Assembly (NCBI GenBank): GCA_964546935.1
Contig: CAZJLJ010000044.1
Span: 1-25,022 of the forward strand
Source of the DNA: JALYTY01 sp964546935
GTDB lineage: Bacteria; Vulcanimicrobiota; Vulcanimicrobiia; Vulcanimicrobiales; Vulcanimicrobiaceae
Reading direction: 5' to 3'
Length of the DNA: 25,022 nt
Shown here: positions 13,732 to 21,610 of the stretch, piece after piece
Numbering within the stretch: position 1 is the stretch's first letter
How the letters are laid out: each line of letters begins with the position of its first letter
The notes under the pieces: model-generated
The model's database searches: none
The model's input: only the letters and a program-made list of their open reading frames with translations
What the model was told of the DNA's origin: nothing
Program-made: the position numbers and the translations under genes

Positions 13732-14970
13732 TTATGCGGTCCACTCCAACATTAATTGCCATTCGGGTTTTGGAAAGCGTTGTTTGCTTTTGATAGCTTC
13801 GATGTACTTGCGCTTGCCGGCACGGTTGCCTTTGCCTAACATAATGCCGCCGACGAGCCGGTCTTCCCAGAAATAAAGAGCGCGATACCAGCCTTTATCC
13901 CGATCGACTTTTTTGATCATTTCGAGTTCGGGTTGCAGCTCGGGCGATAGGCCAAACTGCGTGATCGTTTGGCCTTTGAAAAGCAGCGACGAGTATTCGG
14001 GTACATCATGATACTTTTCGCTTCCGCCCATCATGTTGACCGCAACCACTTTGCCGTGGGCACCGGCATTGTTCCACGTTCCGGTGCGATAGCGCATTTC
14101 TAAAATTGGGTCATAAAAATCCGCGACATCGCCGGCGGCAAAAACGCCCTTTATGTTGGTTTCCAGGTGATCGTCGCACAAGATTCCGTTGCGGCTGGTC
14201 TCGATCGGCGTGCCTTCAAGAATCTCGGTATTCATCGTTAGCCCGAAGCCGGCCGCAAAGCATTGCGCTTCGATCTCGAGGCCCTTCTTCGTGCGAACTT
14301 TGGTGATGACGCCATTGGAGCGGATGAATTCGGCGACTTCCTCGCCGTAGTGCATGTGTACGCCGTCGGCCTTGGCTGCCGAATCGACAAGCTGGCCGGC
14401 CTCCTCGTCCAATAGGCGATGGAGCACGTGCGGGCCACGAATCAGCCAATGCGTCTCGATTTTCCGCGATGCGAACGCCTCGGCAAGTTCGTACGCGATG
14501 AATGAACCGCCGATCGATACCGCAGCTTTGGACCGGTCGATTTGCTCGGAAATCGCCCGCGTGTCGTCTAAAAACTGGAAACCGAAGAGATTCTGTGCCG
14601 CCTCTGAACCGGGAGCCCCAGTGGAATTGGGACGTCCGCCGGTTGCTAACAGCAACGCATCGTAGGGATACTCTTTACCATCGGCGAGTACCGTCTGGTC
14701 CTCGACGTTCACGGTCTCGACGCGTGTCAACAGCTTCAGCTCGATTTTATGATCCTCGTGCCAAGCAAGATCGCGCATCATGACTTTTTCTTCGGGGATC
14801 TGCTTGCGAAGCATAGGAGGCAACGAGATGCGGTTGTACAGCGGATACGGTTCGTCGCCGAAAAGAGTTATGTGGCTTTCGGGATCGTGTTTACGCAGTT
14901 GCTCGGCGGCCGTCGTGCCGGCAAACCCATTTCCCACGATCACATACCGTCGCGTTTCCGAATTCGGCAC
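13732..14970 (-). CDS. FAD-dependent pyridine nucleotide-disulfide oxidoreductase family protein
   Basis: A 412-residue Pyr_redox_2 flavoprotein of the ferredoxin-reductase/NirB-N type. The FAD site is YVIVGNGFAGTTAAEQL (GNGFAG, 13-18). It is followed by YPLYNRISLPPML, YDALLLATGGRP and the second FAD contact GVFAAGDVADF (Asp280). The NAD(P) site around 154-159 reads GGSFIA where the family normally has GGGFIG-like glycines, so cofactor use may be altered. There is no CxxC redox pair. Likely partners are a ferredoxin or rubredoxin, but no electron-carrier gene is adjacent. It is divergent from the small gene at 15060 and probably a single-gene unit. Confidence 0.85.
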   Translation of the reverse strand: MPNSETRRYVIVGNGFAGTTAAEQLRKHDPESHITLFGDEPYPLYNRISLPPMLRKQIPEEKVMMRDLAWHEDHKIELKLLTRVETVNVEDQTVLADGKEYPYDALLLATGGRPNSTGAPGSEAAQNLFGFQFLDDTRAISEQIDRSKAAVSIGGSFIAYELAEAFASRKIETHWLIRGPHVLHRLLDEEAGQLVDSAAKADGVHMHYGEEVAEFIRSNGVITKVRTKKGLEIEAQCFAAGFGLTMNTEILEGTPIETSRNGILCDDHLETNIKGVFAAGDVADFYDPILEMRYRTGTWNNAGAHGKVVAVNMMGGSEKYHDVPEYSSLLFKGQTITQFGLSPELQPELEMIKKVDRDKGWYRALYFWEDRLVGGIMLGKGNRAGKRKYIEAIKSKQRFPKPEWQLMLEWTA

Positions 14971-15059
14971 GCGGACGCTCCTTTCGCATCTTTTGCGTTC
15001 GCAGTTTCGTTCTAGGAAGTGAATAGGCGGGTGTTCCGGCCGTCACCTGCGAGGAAATA

Positions 15060-15404
15060 ATGGACGTTCGGTTGGTGCAGCTTCTCGGTTCCTTCATCAG
15101 CGCGCGCAGCGACTACGCGCTGACGCGGTTGGAGTGCGCCATGCATGCGCCACAGTACCCGGCGCCACCGGTAATCGATCGCCTGAGCGAGGCCTCCGAA
15201 CGAGCCTTGCGGGAAGAATGGCCGGGCATCGAACAACAGCTGGAGGTCGCGGTCACGTACGGCAAGCGCGCACAGCGCGCGAAGAATCTGCCGATGCGAG
15301 AAGACGCCGCCTTTCGCGCTCTTGACCGGGCGCTGCGCGAGATGGACCAATACGCCCGGGCGATTCGCTGGGTGATGGCCGTCACCGAAAACGAAGACGT
15401 TTAA
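15060..15404 (+). CDS. Small helical protein of unknown function
   Basis: A 114-residue protein with no domain I recognise. It is predicted largely alpha-helical, with alternating hydrophobic and charged residues (LVQLLGSFISARSDYALTRLECAM, then IEQQLEVAVTYGKRAQRAK and AFRALDRALREMDQYARAIRWVMAV). It has no signal peptide or membrane segment and a single Cys. A GAGGA Shine-Dalgarno six bases before the ATG supports translation on this strand over the antisense frame. It is transcribed away from the FAD oxidoreductase and ends 3 bp before the stop of the convergent M20 gene. Confidence 0.65.
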   Translation: MDVRLVQLLGSFISARSDYALTRLECAMHAPQYPAPPVIDRLSEASERALREEWPGIEQQLEVAVTYGKRAQRAKNLPMREDAAFRALDRALREMDQYARAIRWVMAVTENEDV

Positions 15405-15407
15405 GCG

Positions 15408-16574
15408 TTAGCCGTGAAGCGCTAATCCCATCATCATCCGGAAACCGATGTCCAGCGCTCTCTCGTCTATATCGTAGCGTGCGCTGTGTTGCGGCTCGAC
15501 GCCAAGTTCGGGACCACGCACGCCGACAATAAAATATGAACCCGGCCGCAGTTCTTGCATGTACGCCATGTCTTCGGCCCACATCACGATGTCGTGCGGA
15601 TACATTACGTTTTCTTCCCCAACCACTTCCGCACCGACTTCTCGCACGATTTCATTCATGACCGGATCGTTGACCGTCGGCGGATATCCCCACAGGTATT
15701 CAAATTCGTAGTCAAGGCCCAGCGCGTCACAAACGCCTTCGGTCATGCGTTCCATGCGTTGAGGAATCGATTTACGAACTTCGTCATTCATTGCACGCGT
15801 CGTGCCCAGCATTTGAGCCGAATCCGGAATAACGTTGTACGTTGTACCCGACGAAAGTTTACCGACGGTTACTACGACGGGATCTTTTGGCGCGATCTCG
15901 CGGCTCGCAATCGTTTGAAACATCGTCACGAGTTGCGCTGCACCGACGATCGGGTCGTGCGACATCTGCGGCATCGCTCCATGCCCGCCTTTGCCGTTGA
16001 TCACCAGTTCGAATCGATCGGACGACGCAAAAAACGCACCGTCACGCACGCCGATTTTTCCCACGTCAAGGTCACTGTAGAGATGTAACGCAAAGGTGCG
16101 ATCGACGTGCGGATTCTCGAGCGCGCCATCTTCGATCATCAACTTGTTACCGGCGGGCCCTTCTTCCGCAGGTTGAAAACAGAAAACCAGCGTTCCAGGA
16201 ATCTGTTCGCGCATTCGTGACAACGCACGTGCCGCGGTCAACAGGATCGCCATGTGGCCATCGTGCCCGCATGAATGCATCACGCCGTCGACCTTGGAGC
16301 GGTACTCCGGTTCGGCAAGCTCTTGCATTGGCAACGCATCCATATCGGCACGCAGCAGCGTCACCGGACCCGGCTTTCCGCCCTTCAGCGTTGCAAGAAT
16401 GCCGGTTTGTCCAACACCGGTGCGTATGTCGTCGAAATTACATTCGCGCAACTCGCGTTCGATGAACGCTGCGGTTTTGTGTTCCTGCAGCGAGAGTTCC
16501 GGATTGGCGTGAAAGTGGCGGCGATACCGCACGAGCTCTTCGTGCGGGACTTGGAGCGTCATCGAGGTGGCCAT
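15408..16574 (-). CDS. M20-family amidohydrolase (N-acyl amino acid / hippurate hydrolase type)
   Basis: A 388-residue cytosolic metallo-amidohydrolase. It has the start motif YRRHFHANPELSLQEH and LLRADMDALPM. The dimetal site follows: HSCGHDGHMA (Cys102, His104), PAEEGP (Glu137 and Glu138), LHLYSDL (His164) and a C-terminal GVEPQHSARYDI His. The dimerisation-domain signature GKGGHGAMPQMSHDP is present. The Cys in the HSCGHD motif is typical of the ama/hipO/ILR1 branch, which removes acyl groups from amino acids or indole conjugates. Its true substrate is unknown. No nearby gene is clearly in the same path, and it appears to be transcribed alone. Confidence 0.92.
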   Translation of the reverse strand: MATSMTLQVPHEELVRYRRHFHANPELSLQEHKTAAFIERELRECNFDDIRTGVGQTGILATLKGGKPGPVTLLRADMDALPMQELAEPEYRSKVDGVMHSCGHDGHMAILLTAARALSRMREQIPGTLVFCFQPAEEGPAGNKLMIEDGALENPHVDRTFALHLYSDLDVGKIGVRDGAFFASSDRFELVINGKGGHGAMPQMSHDPIVGAAQLVTMFQTIASREIAPKDPVVVTVGKLSSGTTYNVIPDSAQMLGTTRAMNDEVRKSIPQRMERMTEGVCDALGLDYEFEYLWGYPPTVNDPVMNEIVREVGAEVVGEENVMYPHDIVMWAEDMAYMQELRPGSYFIVGVRGPELGVEPQHSARYDIDERALDIGFRMMMGLALHG

Positions 16575-16613
16575 ACGTCGAGCTTACGGCGCCCTTCTTC
16601 GGGGTTCCCGGTA

Positions 16614-16862
16614 TCAGTTGTCAGGGTAAAAGTCAGCGCGAAAAATGTATAGGCCCGGGACCTTATGGCAAAATGCAGTACCCTCGACGTAAGCGGTAAC
16701 CAAGCAACTGCGACTGCGCATTGTTGTTAAATCCCCGAACCCGCGGACGTCCGAAACGCGCGCCCGGCAGTATTCGGTGATGGCGTACGCGTTGCCACGA
16801 GAGCTGACGAAGAGACACCCGAAAAGCGCCGCGATAACAATAACGCGCGTATTTACACGCAT
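16614..16862 (-). CDS. Possible small exported protein
   Basis: An 82-residue open frame starting with ATG. The N-terminus MRVNTRVIVIAALFGCLFVSSRGNAYA is a good Sec signal peptide, with a basic n-region, a hydrophobic core and an AYA cleavage site. The mature part of about 55 residues has three cysteines and ends FRADFYPDN. I recognise no family. It lies in an otherwise gene-free gap between the M20 gene and E1-alpha copy 1. The Shine-Dalgarno is weak, so the signal peptide is the main support. It could be an accidental frame. Confidence 0.4.
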   Translation of the reverse strand: MRVNTRVIVIAALFGCLFVSSRGNAYAITEYCRARVSDVRGFGDLTTMRSRSCLVTAYVEGTAFCHKVPGLYIFRADFYPDN

Positions 16863-16919
16863 GCCGGCCCATTGCGCACGCTACGTGACGACTACCTTCG
16901 CGATAGGAACATATGACTA

Positions 16920-16960
16920 TTCGGGCGAGCCCCCGAAAAGAAAAGGATTTCCGTTCGGGG
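16920..16960 (+). promoter_or_regulatory. Two mutually exclusive stems upstream of E1-alpha copy 1
   Basis: TTCGGG at 16920-16925 can pair with CCCGAA at 16932-16937. The same bases, extended to CCCCGAA (16931-16937), can instead pair with TTCGGGG at 16954-16960. The second stem ends 16 bases before the GTG, and an AAAAGGA lies in its loop. This is the layout of a switching leader, but the stems are short and the sequence is GC-rich, so chance is possible. Confidence 0.3.
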
Positions 16961-16976
16961 CTGCGGACTAACCCAC

Positions 16977-17993
16977 GTGGCCACCAAAGCGAAAGCCCTA
17001 GAACGGCACGGACTCTCTGACGAGCAGCTCGTTGCGATGCTGCGCACGATGCTGATGCAGCGAACGCTCGAGAACCGCGGTTTCCAGCTGAACCGCCAAG
17101 GCAAGATTCCGTTCGCGTCGGCGAGCGAAGGACACGAAGCGGTGCAAGCGGGTGCCGCAATGGCGTTCGAGCGCGGTAAAGATATTCTCGTGCCGTACTA
17201 CCGGGATCTCGGATTGGACCTGGGGATCGGCGTTACACCGTTCGAAGTTCTGCTGTCTCTTTTTGCTCGCGCCGCGGATCACTCGGGCGGCCGGCAATTT
17301 CCGCACCACTATGCAAGCAAACGGCTTGGACTCTATACCATCAGCTCGATTCTAGCAGCGCAAATTCCGCACGCGGTCGGTGCGGCATACGCGATGAAAT
17401 ATCGTAATGAAAAAGGACGCGCGGTGCTGGTGACATTCGGCGAAGGCGCGACGAGCGAAGGCGAATGGCACGAGTCCCTCAACTTCGCGGCGGTTCACAA
17501 ACTGCCGATCGTGTTTCTCTGCGAAAACAACGAATGGGCAATTTCCACGCCGATTCGCCAGCAAATGGTAAACCCGAACGTCTACGAACGCGCCGCGGGG
17601 TACGGTATGCCCGGCGCTGTGGTCAACGGAATGGACCCCGTTGCTTGCTATGCCGCCGTCAAGGAGGCGATGGATCGAGCGCGCTCGGGTGGTGGACCAA
17701 CGCTGGTCGAAGGAAAGTGCTACCGCTTCCTGGCGCACACGACCGATGATGACGATCGGACCTACCGGAGTCGCGAAGAGGTCGAGGAGCGCCGGAAAGA
17801 AGACCCGGTTCCGACGTTCGAACGGACCCTAGTGGAGTACGGCGTCCTAACAACGGCGGGGCTAGAGGCCTTGAAGCGCTCGGTCCTCGAGGAGGCGAAT
17901 GAAGCCACCGACCGGGCGGAGCTGATGCCCTACGCGCCGCCGGAGGACCTCTACCGCGAGGTCTACGCCGACGGATGGCAACCTTGGCAGTAG
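16977..17993 (+). CDS. 2-oxoacid dehydrogenase E1 component, alpha subunit (copy 1)
   Basis: A 338-residue thiamine-diphosphate enzyme subunit that decarboxylates a 2-oxoacid. It matches branched-chain (BfmBAA/BkdA-type) E1-alpha best: LNRQGKIPF, SEGHEAVQAGAAMAF, VPYYRDLGLDLGIG, GGRQFPHHY, LAAQIPHAVGAAYA, NFAAVHKLPIVFLCENNEWAIST and YRFLAHTTDDDDRTYR. The diphosphate/Mg site reads GEG (155-157) with Asn184/185, where many E1-alpha have GDG. From memory, Glu is also found in known branched-chain forms. The GTG start aligns with the copy 2 start, although its Shine-Dalgarno is poor. It has no E1-beta directly downstream. The next gene is a second E1-alpha 119 bp away, beyond a hairpin. The substrate preference is inferred. 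Confidence 0.9.
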   Translation: MATKAKALERHGLSDEQLVAMLRTMLMQRTLENRGFQLNRQGKIPFASASEGHEAVQAGAAMAFERGKDILVPYYRDLGLDLGIGVTPFEVLLSLFARAADHSGGRQFPHHYASKRLGLYTISSILAAQIPHAVGAAYAMKYRNEKGRAVLVTFGEGATSEGEWHESLNFAAVHKLPIVFLCENNEWAISTPIRQQMVNPNVYERAAGYGMPGAVVNGMDPVACYAAVKEAMDRARSGGGPTLVEGKCYRFLAHTTDDDDRTYRSREEVEERRKEDPVPTFERTLVEYGVLTTAGLEALKRSVLEEANEATDRAELMPYAPPEDLYREVYADGWQPWQ

Positions 17994-18033
17994 TCCGGCC
18001 AGGGTAAAATTAGGAAAATAGGGTTAAGTTCAG

Positions 18034-18064
18034 AAGCGTTTCCGGCGCCGTGCCGGAAGCGCTT
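18034..18064 (+). terminator. Hairpin between the two E1-alpha genes
   Basis: AAGCGTTTCCGGC at 18034-18046 pairs with GCCGGAAGCGCTT at 18052-18064: 13 pairs with one G-U and a 5-base loop, followed by TTTGT. It lies 41 bp after the copy 1 stop and 48 bp before the copy 2 ATG. It may be a weak terminator, or an attenuator in the leader of copy 2. A possible promoter (TTGGCA at 17984, TAAAAT at 18005, spacing 15) lies upstream of it, which would place the hairpin in the copy 2 leader. Confidence 0.5.
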
Positions 18065-18112
18065 TGTAGTGCGCGAAATCCATGGCGCTTCTTTTTAATT
18101 CACGAGGACAGG

Positions 18113-19138
18113 ATGGCTAAAACCGATACGAAGGCCAAGACCCTGGAACGCTTCGGGCTCACCGACGAGCAGTTGCGAGCGATCTTTCGCAACATGCTGC
18201 TGCAACGTCAGCTCGACAACCGCGGCTTCCAGCTCAACCGTCAAGGCAAAATTCCTTTCGCTCTGGGCAGTGAAGGACACGAAGCGCTGCAAGCCGGCGC
18301 CGCGATGGCGTTCGAGCGCGGGAAGGACATTCTCGCGCCCTACTATCGCGATCTTGGTCTGTGCCTCGGCATCGGGCTGACGCCGTATGAAATCTTGCTC
18401 TCGCTCTTCGCGCGCGCAGCGGATCATAACGGTGGACGTCAGTTCCCGAATCACTATTCGTCCAAGGAGATCGGCCTGATGTCATTCTCGTCGATTCTCG
18501 CGGCTCACATTCCGCACGCGGTCGGCGCAGCATATGCAATGAAATACCGCGGCGAAACCGGACGCGCGGTCCTGGTAACGTGCGGCGACGGTACAACAAG
18601 CGAAGGCGAATGGCACGAATCGATGAACTTCGCGGCGATTCACAACCTGCCGCTCGTGATGCTGGTCGAGAACAACTTCTGGGCGATCTCCACGCCGCTC
18701 GACCAGCAAATGGCACAACCGGAAATTTGGAAACGTGCCGCCGGTTACGGGATGCCCGGGAAGCGCTTTAACGGATTCGATCCGATCGAATCGTACGGTG
18801 TTGTAAAGGAAGCGCTCGATCGTGCGCGTTCCGGTGGTGGCCCGTCGCTGATCGAAGGGACTTGCTACCGTTTCCTCGCGCACTCGACCGACGACAACGA
18901 CATGACGTATCGCACGAAAGAAACCGTTGCGGAAGCGCGCAAGAACGATCCCGTTCCAAACTTCGAACGCACGCTGATCGAAAGCGGCGTTATGACGGAC
19001 GCCGATATCGAAGCGATGCGAAAAGACGTGCTGCGCGAGACGAACGAAGCGACGGACAAAGCCGAAGCGATGCCGTATCCGCAACCCTCCGACCTCTACA
19101 CGAACCTCTACGAAGGAGCCTGGCAGCCGTGGCAGTGA
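18113..19138 (+). CDS. 2-oxoacid dehydrogenase E1 component, alpha subunit (copy 2)
   Basis: A 341-residue paralog of the preceding gene, about 80 % identical by eye across the core from RGFQLNRQG to ENNFWAIST and less so toward the ends. The diphosphate site is canonical here (GDG, 158-160, with Asn187/188 of ENN). The ATG is preceded by GAGGA at good spacing; the open frame further upstream to 18050 runs through the inter-gene hairpin and was rejected. It is directly followed by E1-beta and E2, overlapping E1-beta by 10 bp, so this copy is the dedicated partner in the operon. The family resemblance favours a branched-chain 2-oxoacid dehydrogenase, but pyruvate or acetoin cannot be excluded from sequence alone. 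Confidence 0.93.
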   Translation: MAKTDTKAKTLERFGLTDEQLRAIFRNMLLQRQLDNRGFQLNRQGKIPFALGSEGHEALQAGAAMAFERGKDILAPYYRDLGLCLGIGLTPYEILLSLFARAADHNGGRQFPNHYSSKEIGLMSFSSILAAHIPHAVGAAYAMKYRGETGRAVLVTCGDGTTSEGEWHESMNFAAIHNLPLVMLVENNFWAISTPLDQQMAQPEIWKRAAGYGMPGKRFNGFDPIESYGVVKEALDRARSGGGPSLIEGTCYRFLAHSTDDNDMTYRTKETVAEARKNDPVPNFERTLIESGVMTDADIEAMRKDVLRETNEATDKAEAMPYPQPSDLYTNLYEGAWQPWQ

Positions 19139-20130
19139 GCACTCCGTCCAAAGTCCTCAACAACGTTGAAGCCGTTCGCGAGACGCTCTATGAAGCGATG
19201 AAGAACGACGACCGCACGATCATTCTGGGCGAAGACGTCGGCAACCGCGGCAACGTGTTCCTGATCACGAAAGACTTCATCAACGAGTTCGGGTCGCAGC
19301 GCGTCATCGACACGCCGATTGCCGAAGCATCGATCGTGGGTATCGCGGTTGGCATGGCAATGGAAGGCCTTCGTCCGATCGCCGAGATTCAATTCGCCGA
19401 CTTCATCTATCCGGCGTTCAATCAAATCGTCGGCGAAGCCGCGAAGACGCGTTATCGCTCGAATGGCGAGTACACCTGTCCGCTCGTGATTCGCACGCCC
19501 TACGGTGGCGGCGTTCGCGGCGCGCTTTCGCACTCGGTTTCCATCGAAGCGCTGTTCTATCATGTGCCCGGTCTGAAGATCGTGGCGCCCGCGTTTCCGG
19601 CCGACATCAAGGGCCTGCTAAACGCCGCAATCGACGATCCCGATCCGGTGCTCTTCCTTGAACACAAGAAGACATATCGTTTGGTCAAGGGCGAAGTGCC
19701 CGATGGCCATTACACCATTCCGATCGGTAAGGCCGATATCAAAAAACCCGGCGATCAATTGACGGTCGTTTCGTACGGTCTTTACGTTCACTGGGCGCTC
19801 GACGCGGCCAATCAGTTGGAACAAGAAGGCATGTCCGTCGAAGTAATCGACCTGCGTTCGATTCGCCCGATGGATCGTCAAGCGATCCTGAACAGTGTTG
19901 AGAAAACGCGCAAACTGCTGATCATCCACGAAGACAACAAGTTCGGCGGTATTGGCGCGGAGATTTCCGCGATGGTTGCGGAGGAAGCGCTCTTTCACCT
20001 CGATGCACCGATCCGGCGTCTGTGCGCGCCCGACGTTCCCGCAATGGGCTACGCCGAACCACTTGAACACGAGTTCATGTCGTCGCCGAAAGAAATGGCC
20101 GAGGCGATGCGAGAGATGGTGAAGTTCTAA
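19129..20130 (+). CDS. 2-oxoacid dehydrogenase E1 component, beta subunit
   Basis: A 333-residue transketolase-like subunit that completes the E1 heterotetramer active site. Family segments are ILGEDVGNRGNVF, DTPIAEASIVGIAVGMAMEGLRPIAEIQFADFIYPAFNQIV, RTPYGGGVRGALSHS, VAPAFPADIKGLLNAAI, DPVLFLEHK and the C-terminal EVIDLRSIRPMD and RLCAPDVPAMGYAEPLE. Two GTG codons are possible. I chose 19129 because AGGAG lies about ten bases upstream; the second (19135) would give a 4-bp GTGA overlap with E1-alpha. The stop overlaps the E2 start as TAATG. There is only one beta gene for two alpha genes. Confidence 0.95.
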   Translation: MAVSTPSKVLNNVEAVRETLYEAMKNDDRTIILGEDVGNRGNVFLITKDFINEFGSQRVIDTPIAEASIVGIAVGMAMEGLRPIAEIQFADFIYPAFNQIVGEAAKTRYRSNGEYTCPLVIRTPYGGGVRGALSHSVSIEALFYHVPGLKIVAPAFPADIKGLLNAAIDDPDPVLFLEHKKTYRLVKGEVPDGHYTIPIGKADIKKPGDQLTVVSYGLYVHWALDAANQLEQEGMSVEVIDLRSIRPMDRQAILNSVEKTRKLLIIHEDNKFGGIGAEISAMVAEEALFHLDAPIRRLCAPDVPAMGYAEPLEHEFMSSPKEMAEAMREMVKF

Positions 20131-21533
20131 TGGCAACGACGATTACGATGCCGCAGCTCGGTGAAACCGTTACCGAAGGCACCGTTGCACAGTGGCTGAA
20201 GAAAGTCGGCGACACCGTTGAAAAATACGAAGCGTTCGTCGAAGTTTCGACCGATAAGGTGAACGCCGAAGTTCCCGCTCCGGTAACGGGCGTTCTCAAA
20301 GAGATGCTCGTGAAAGAAGGCGAGACGGTTCCCACCGGCGCGCCGATTGCGGTGATTGAAGAAGTCGGCGCGGCACAAGCCGAAACGCCGGCCGCTCCCG
20401 CAGCACCCGCGGCACCTTCTGCAGCGGGTCAAGAATCGTTCTCGCCGGGCGTGCAAGTTGCAAACGGCGCGGTTACCAACGGTCATGCGCGCAGCGAAAA
20501 CGTGATTCCAAGTTCGTACGGTGCATCGGGCGGGCTGGCCAATACGGAAGCCGGCTCCGAAGAAGCGTTGCGCAAAGCATCACCCGCGGTTCGTAAGCTC
20601 GCGCGCGAACATCACATCGACATTCGTACGCTTCGGGGAAGCGGCTCGAACGGACGTGTAACGGCCGAAGACGTGCTCACCGCGGCGCGCATGGGTCCCG
20701 CAGCAGCAGTCGGTCAAGCAATCGGCGTTGGAACGAACTTTGGCGCAACCGGCGCGCCCGCGGCGCCGAGCTTCACGCCGCCGAAAGCGCCCGCGGCACC
20801 CGCCGGCGTTGGAACGTCGAGCTACGGCGAGCCGATTCCGGGCACGCTTGTTCCATTGACGCAAGCGCGGCGCATCATCGCGGATCGCATGGTCGAATCG
20901 AAGCACACTGCCCCGCACGCGTGGTCGATGGTTTCTATCGACGTGACGAACGTGTGGAAGTGGCGTGCACGCGAAAAGGACCGTTTCGAACGCGAAACCG
21001 GTTACAAACTCACGCTTCTGCCGTTCTTCATCCGTGCAGTCGTCGAATCGCTGTCGGTCTTCCCGTTGATGAACGCAAAGTTTACCGCGGAAGGCATCTA
21101 CGTCAACAAGGACGTGAACGTCGGTATTGCGATCGGCCTGCCGACGAATCTCGTCGTGCCGGTCATCAAGAATGCCGACAAGCTTTCGATCAAAGGCCTC
21201 GCGATCGCGGCGGCGGAGTTGATCGACAAAGCGCGTCGTGGAAAGCTCGGTGTCGACGATCTCGCGGGCGGAACGTTCACCGTGAACAATAATGGTGCAA
21301 ATGGTTCGTGGGCTTCGGCTCCGATCATCAACGGCGGGCAAGCCGGCATCGTCACGATGGAAACGGTGGAGAAACGCATGATGGTTCGCGACGACGATTC
21401 GTTCGCACCGCGCTTCATGATGAATTCGTGTCTCTCGCTCGATCATCGTGTCGTCGACGGCTACGTTGCAAGCGGTTTCCTTGCAGATCTCAAGAAGCGC
21501 TTGGAAAAAATGGGACCCGACGGCGCTCTATAG
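20130..21533 (+). CDS. 2-oxoacid dehydrogenase E2 (dihydrolipoyl acyltransferase)
   Basis: A 467-residue core subunit that moves the acyl group from E1 to CoA. Domains in order: one lipoyl domain (1-80, lipoylated Lys43 in TDKVNAE); a long Ala-Pro-Gly linker; a peripheral-subunit-binding domain (about 148-186, ASPAVRKLAREHHIDIRTL...GRVTAEDV) that holds E1 or E3; a second flexible linker; and the CAT-like catalytic domain (about 235-463). The catalytic domain has GTFTVNNNG and the active-site HRVVDG (His439, Asp443). It is the last gene of the operon, coupled to E1-beta by a one-base overlap and followed by a strong terminator. No E3 (lipoamide dehydrogenase) gene is in the window, so E3 is presumably shared and encoded elsewhere. 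Confidence 0.95.
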   Translation: MATTITMPQLGETVTEGTVAQWLKKVGDTVEKYEAFVEVSTDKVNAEVPAPVTGVLKEMLVKEGETVPTGAPIAVIEEVGAAQAETPAAPAAPAAPSAAGQESFSPGVQVANGAVTNGHARSENVIPSSYGASGGLANTEAGSEEALRKASPAVRKLAREHHIDIRTLRGSGSNGRVTAEDVLTAARMGPAAAVGQAIGVGTNFGATGAPAAPSFTPPKAPAAPAGVGTSSYGEPIPGTLVPLTQARRIIADRMVESKHTAPHAWSMVSIDVTNVWKWRAREKDRFERETGYKLTLLPFFIRAVVESLSVFPLMNAKFTAEGIYVNKDVNVGIAIGLPTNLVVPVIKNADKLSIKGLAIAAAELIDKARRGKLGVDDLAGGTFTVNNNGANGSWASAPIINGGQAGIVTMETVEKRMMVRDDDSFAPRFMMNSCLSLDHRVVDGYVASGFLADLKKRLEKMGPDGAL

Positions 21534-21559
21534 GCGAGAGCGTATTACGGGAGCACAGA

Positions 21560-21590
21560 AAAAGTGGACGCGCATTGCGCGTCCACTTTT
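21560..21590. terminator. Bidirectional intrinsic terminator
   Basis: AAAAGTGGACGCGC at 21560-21573 and its exact complement at 21577-21590 form a 14-bp perfect stem with a 3-base loop. It has A-runs on one side and T-runs on the other, so a U tract is present in both directions. It lies 26 bp after the E2 stop and 20 bp before the stop of the convergent SRPBCC gene, and should end both transcripts. Confidence 0.88.
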
Positions 21591-21610
21591 CGTCTCCGGC
21601 GCACCTTGGA

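Noticed and set aside
15012..15350. Minus-strand frame opposite the small gene at 15060
   Set aside because: There is no clear Shine-Dalgarno and no domain, while the plus-strand frame has a GAGGA at good spacing. I kept the latter.
18862..19128. Upstream extension of E1-beta
   Set aside because: It is an out-of-frame reading of E1-alpha copy 2, Arg-rich and unlike any E1-beta.
20580..21446. Minus-strand open frame of 288 codons antisense to E2
   Set aside because: The sequence is Arg/His/Asp-rich, as expected for the complement of a GC-rich gene. E2 is certain on the plus strand.
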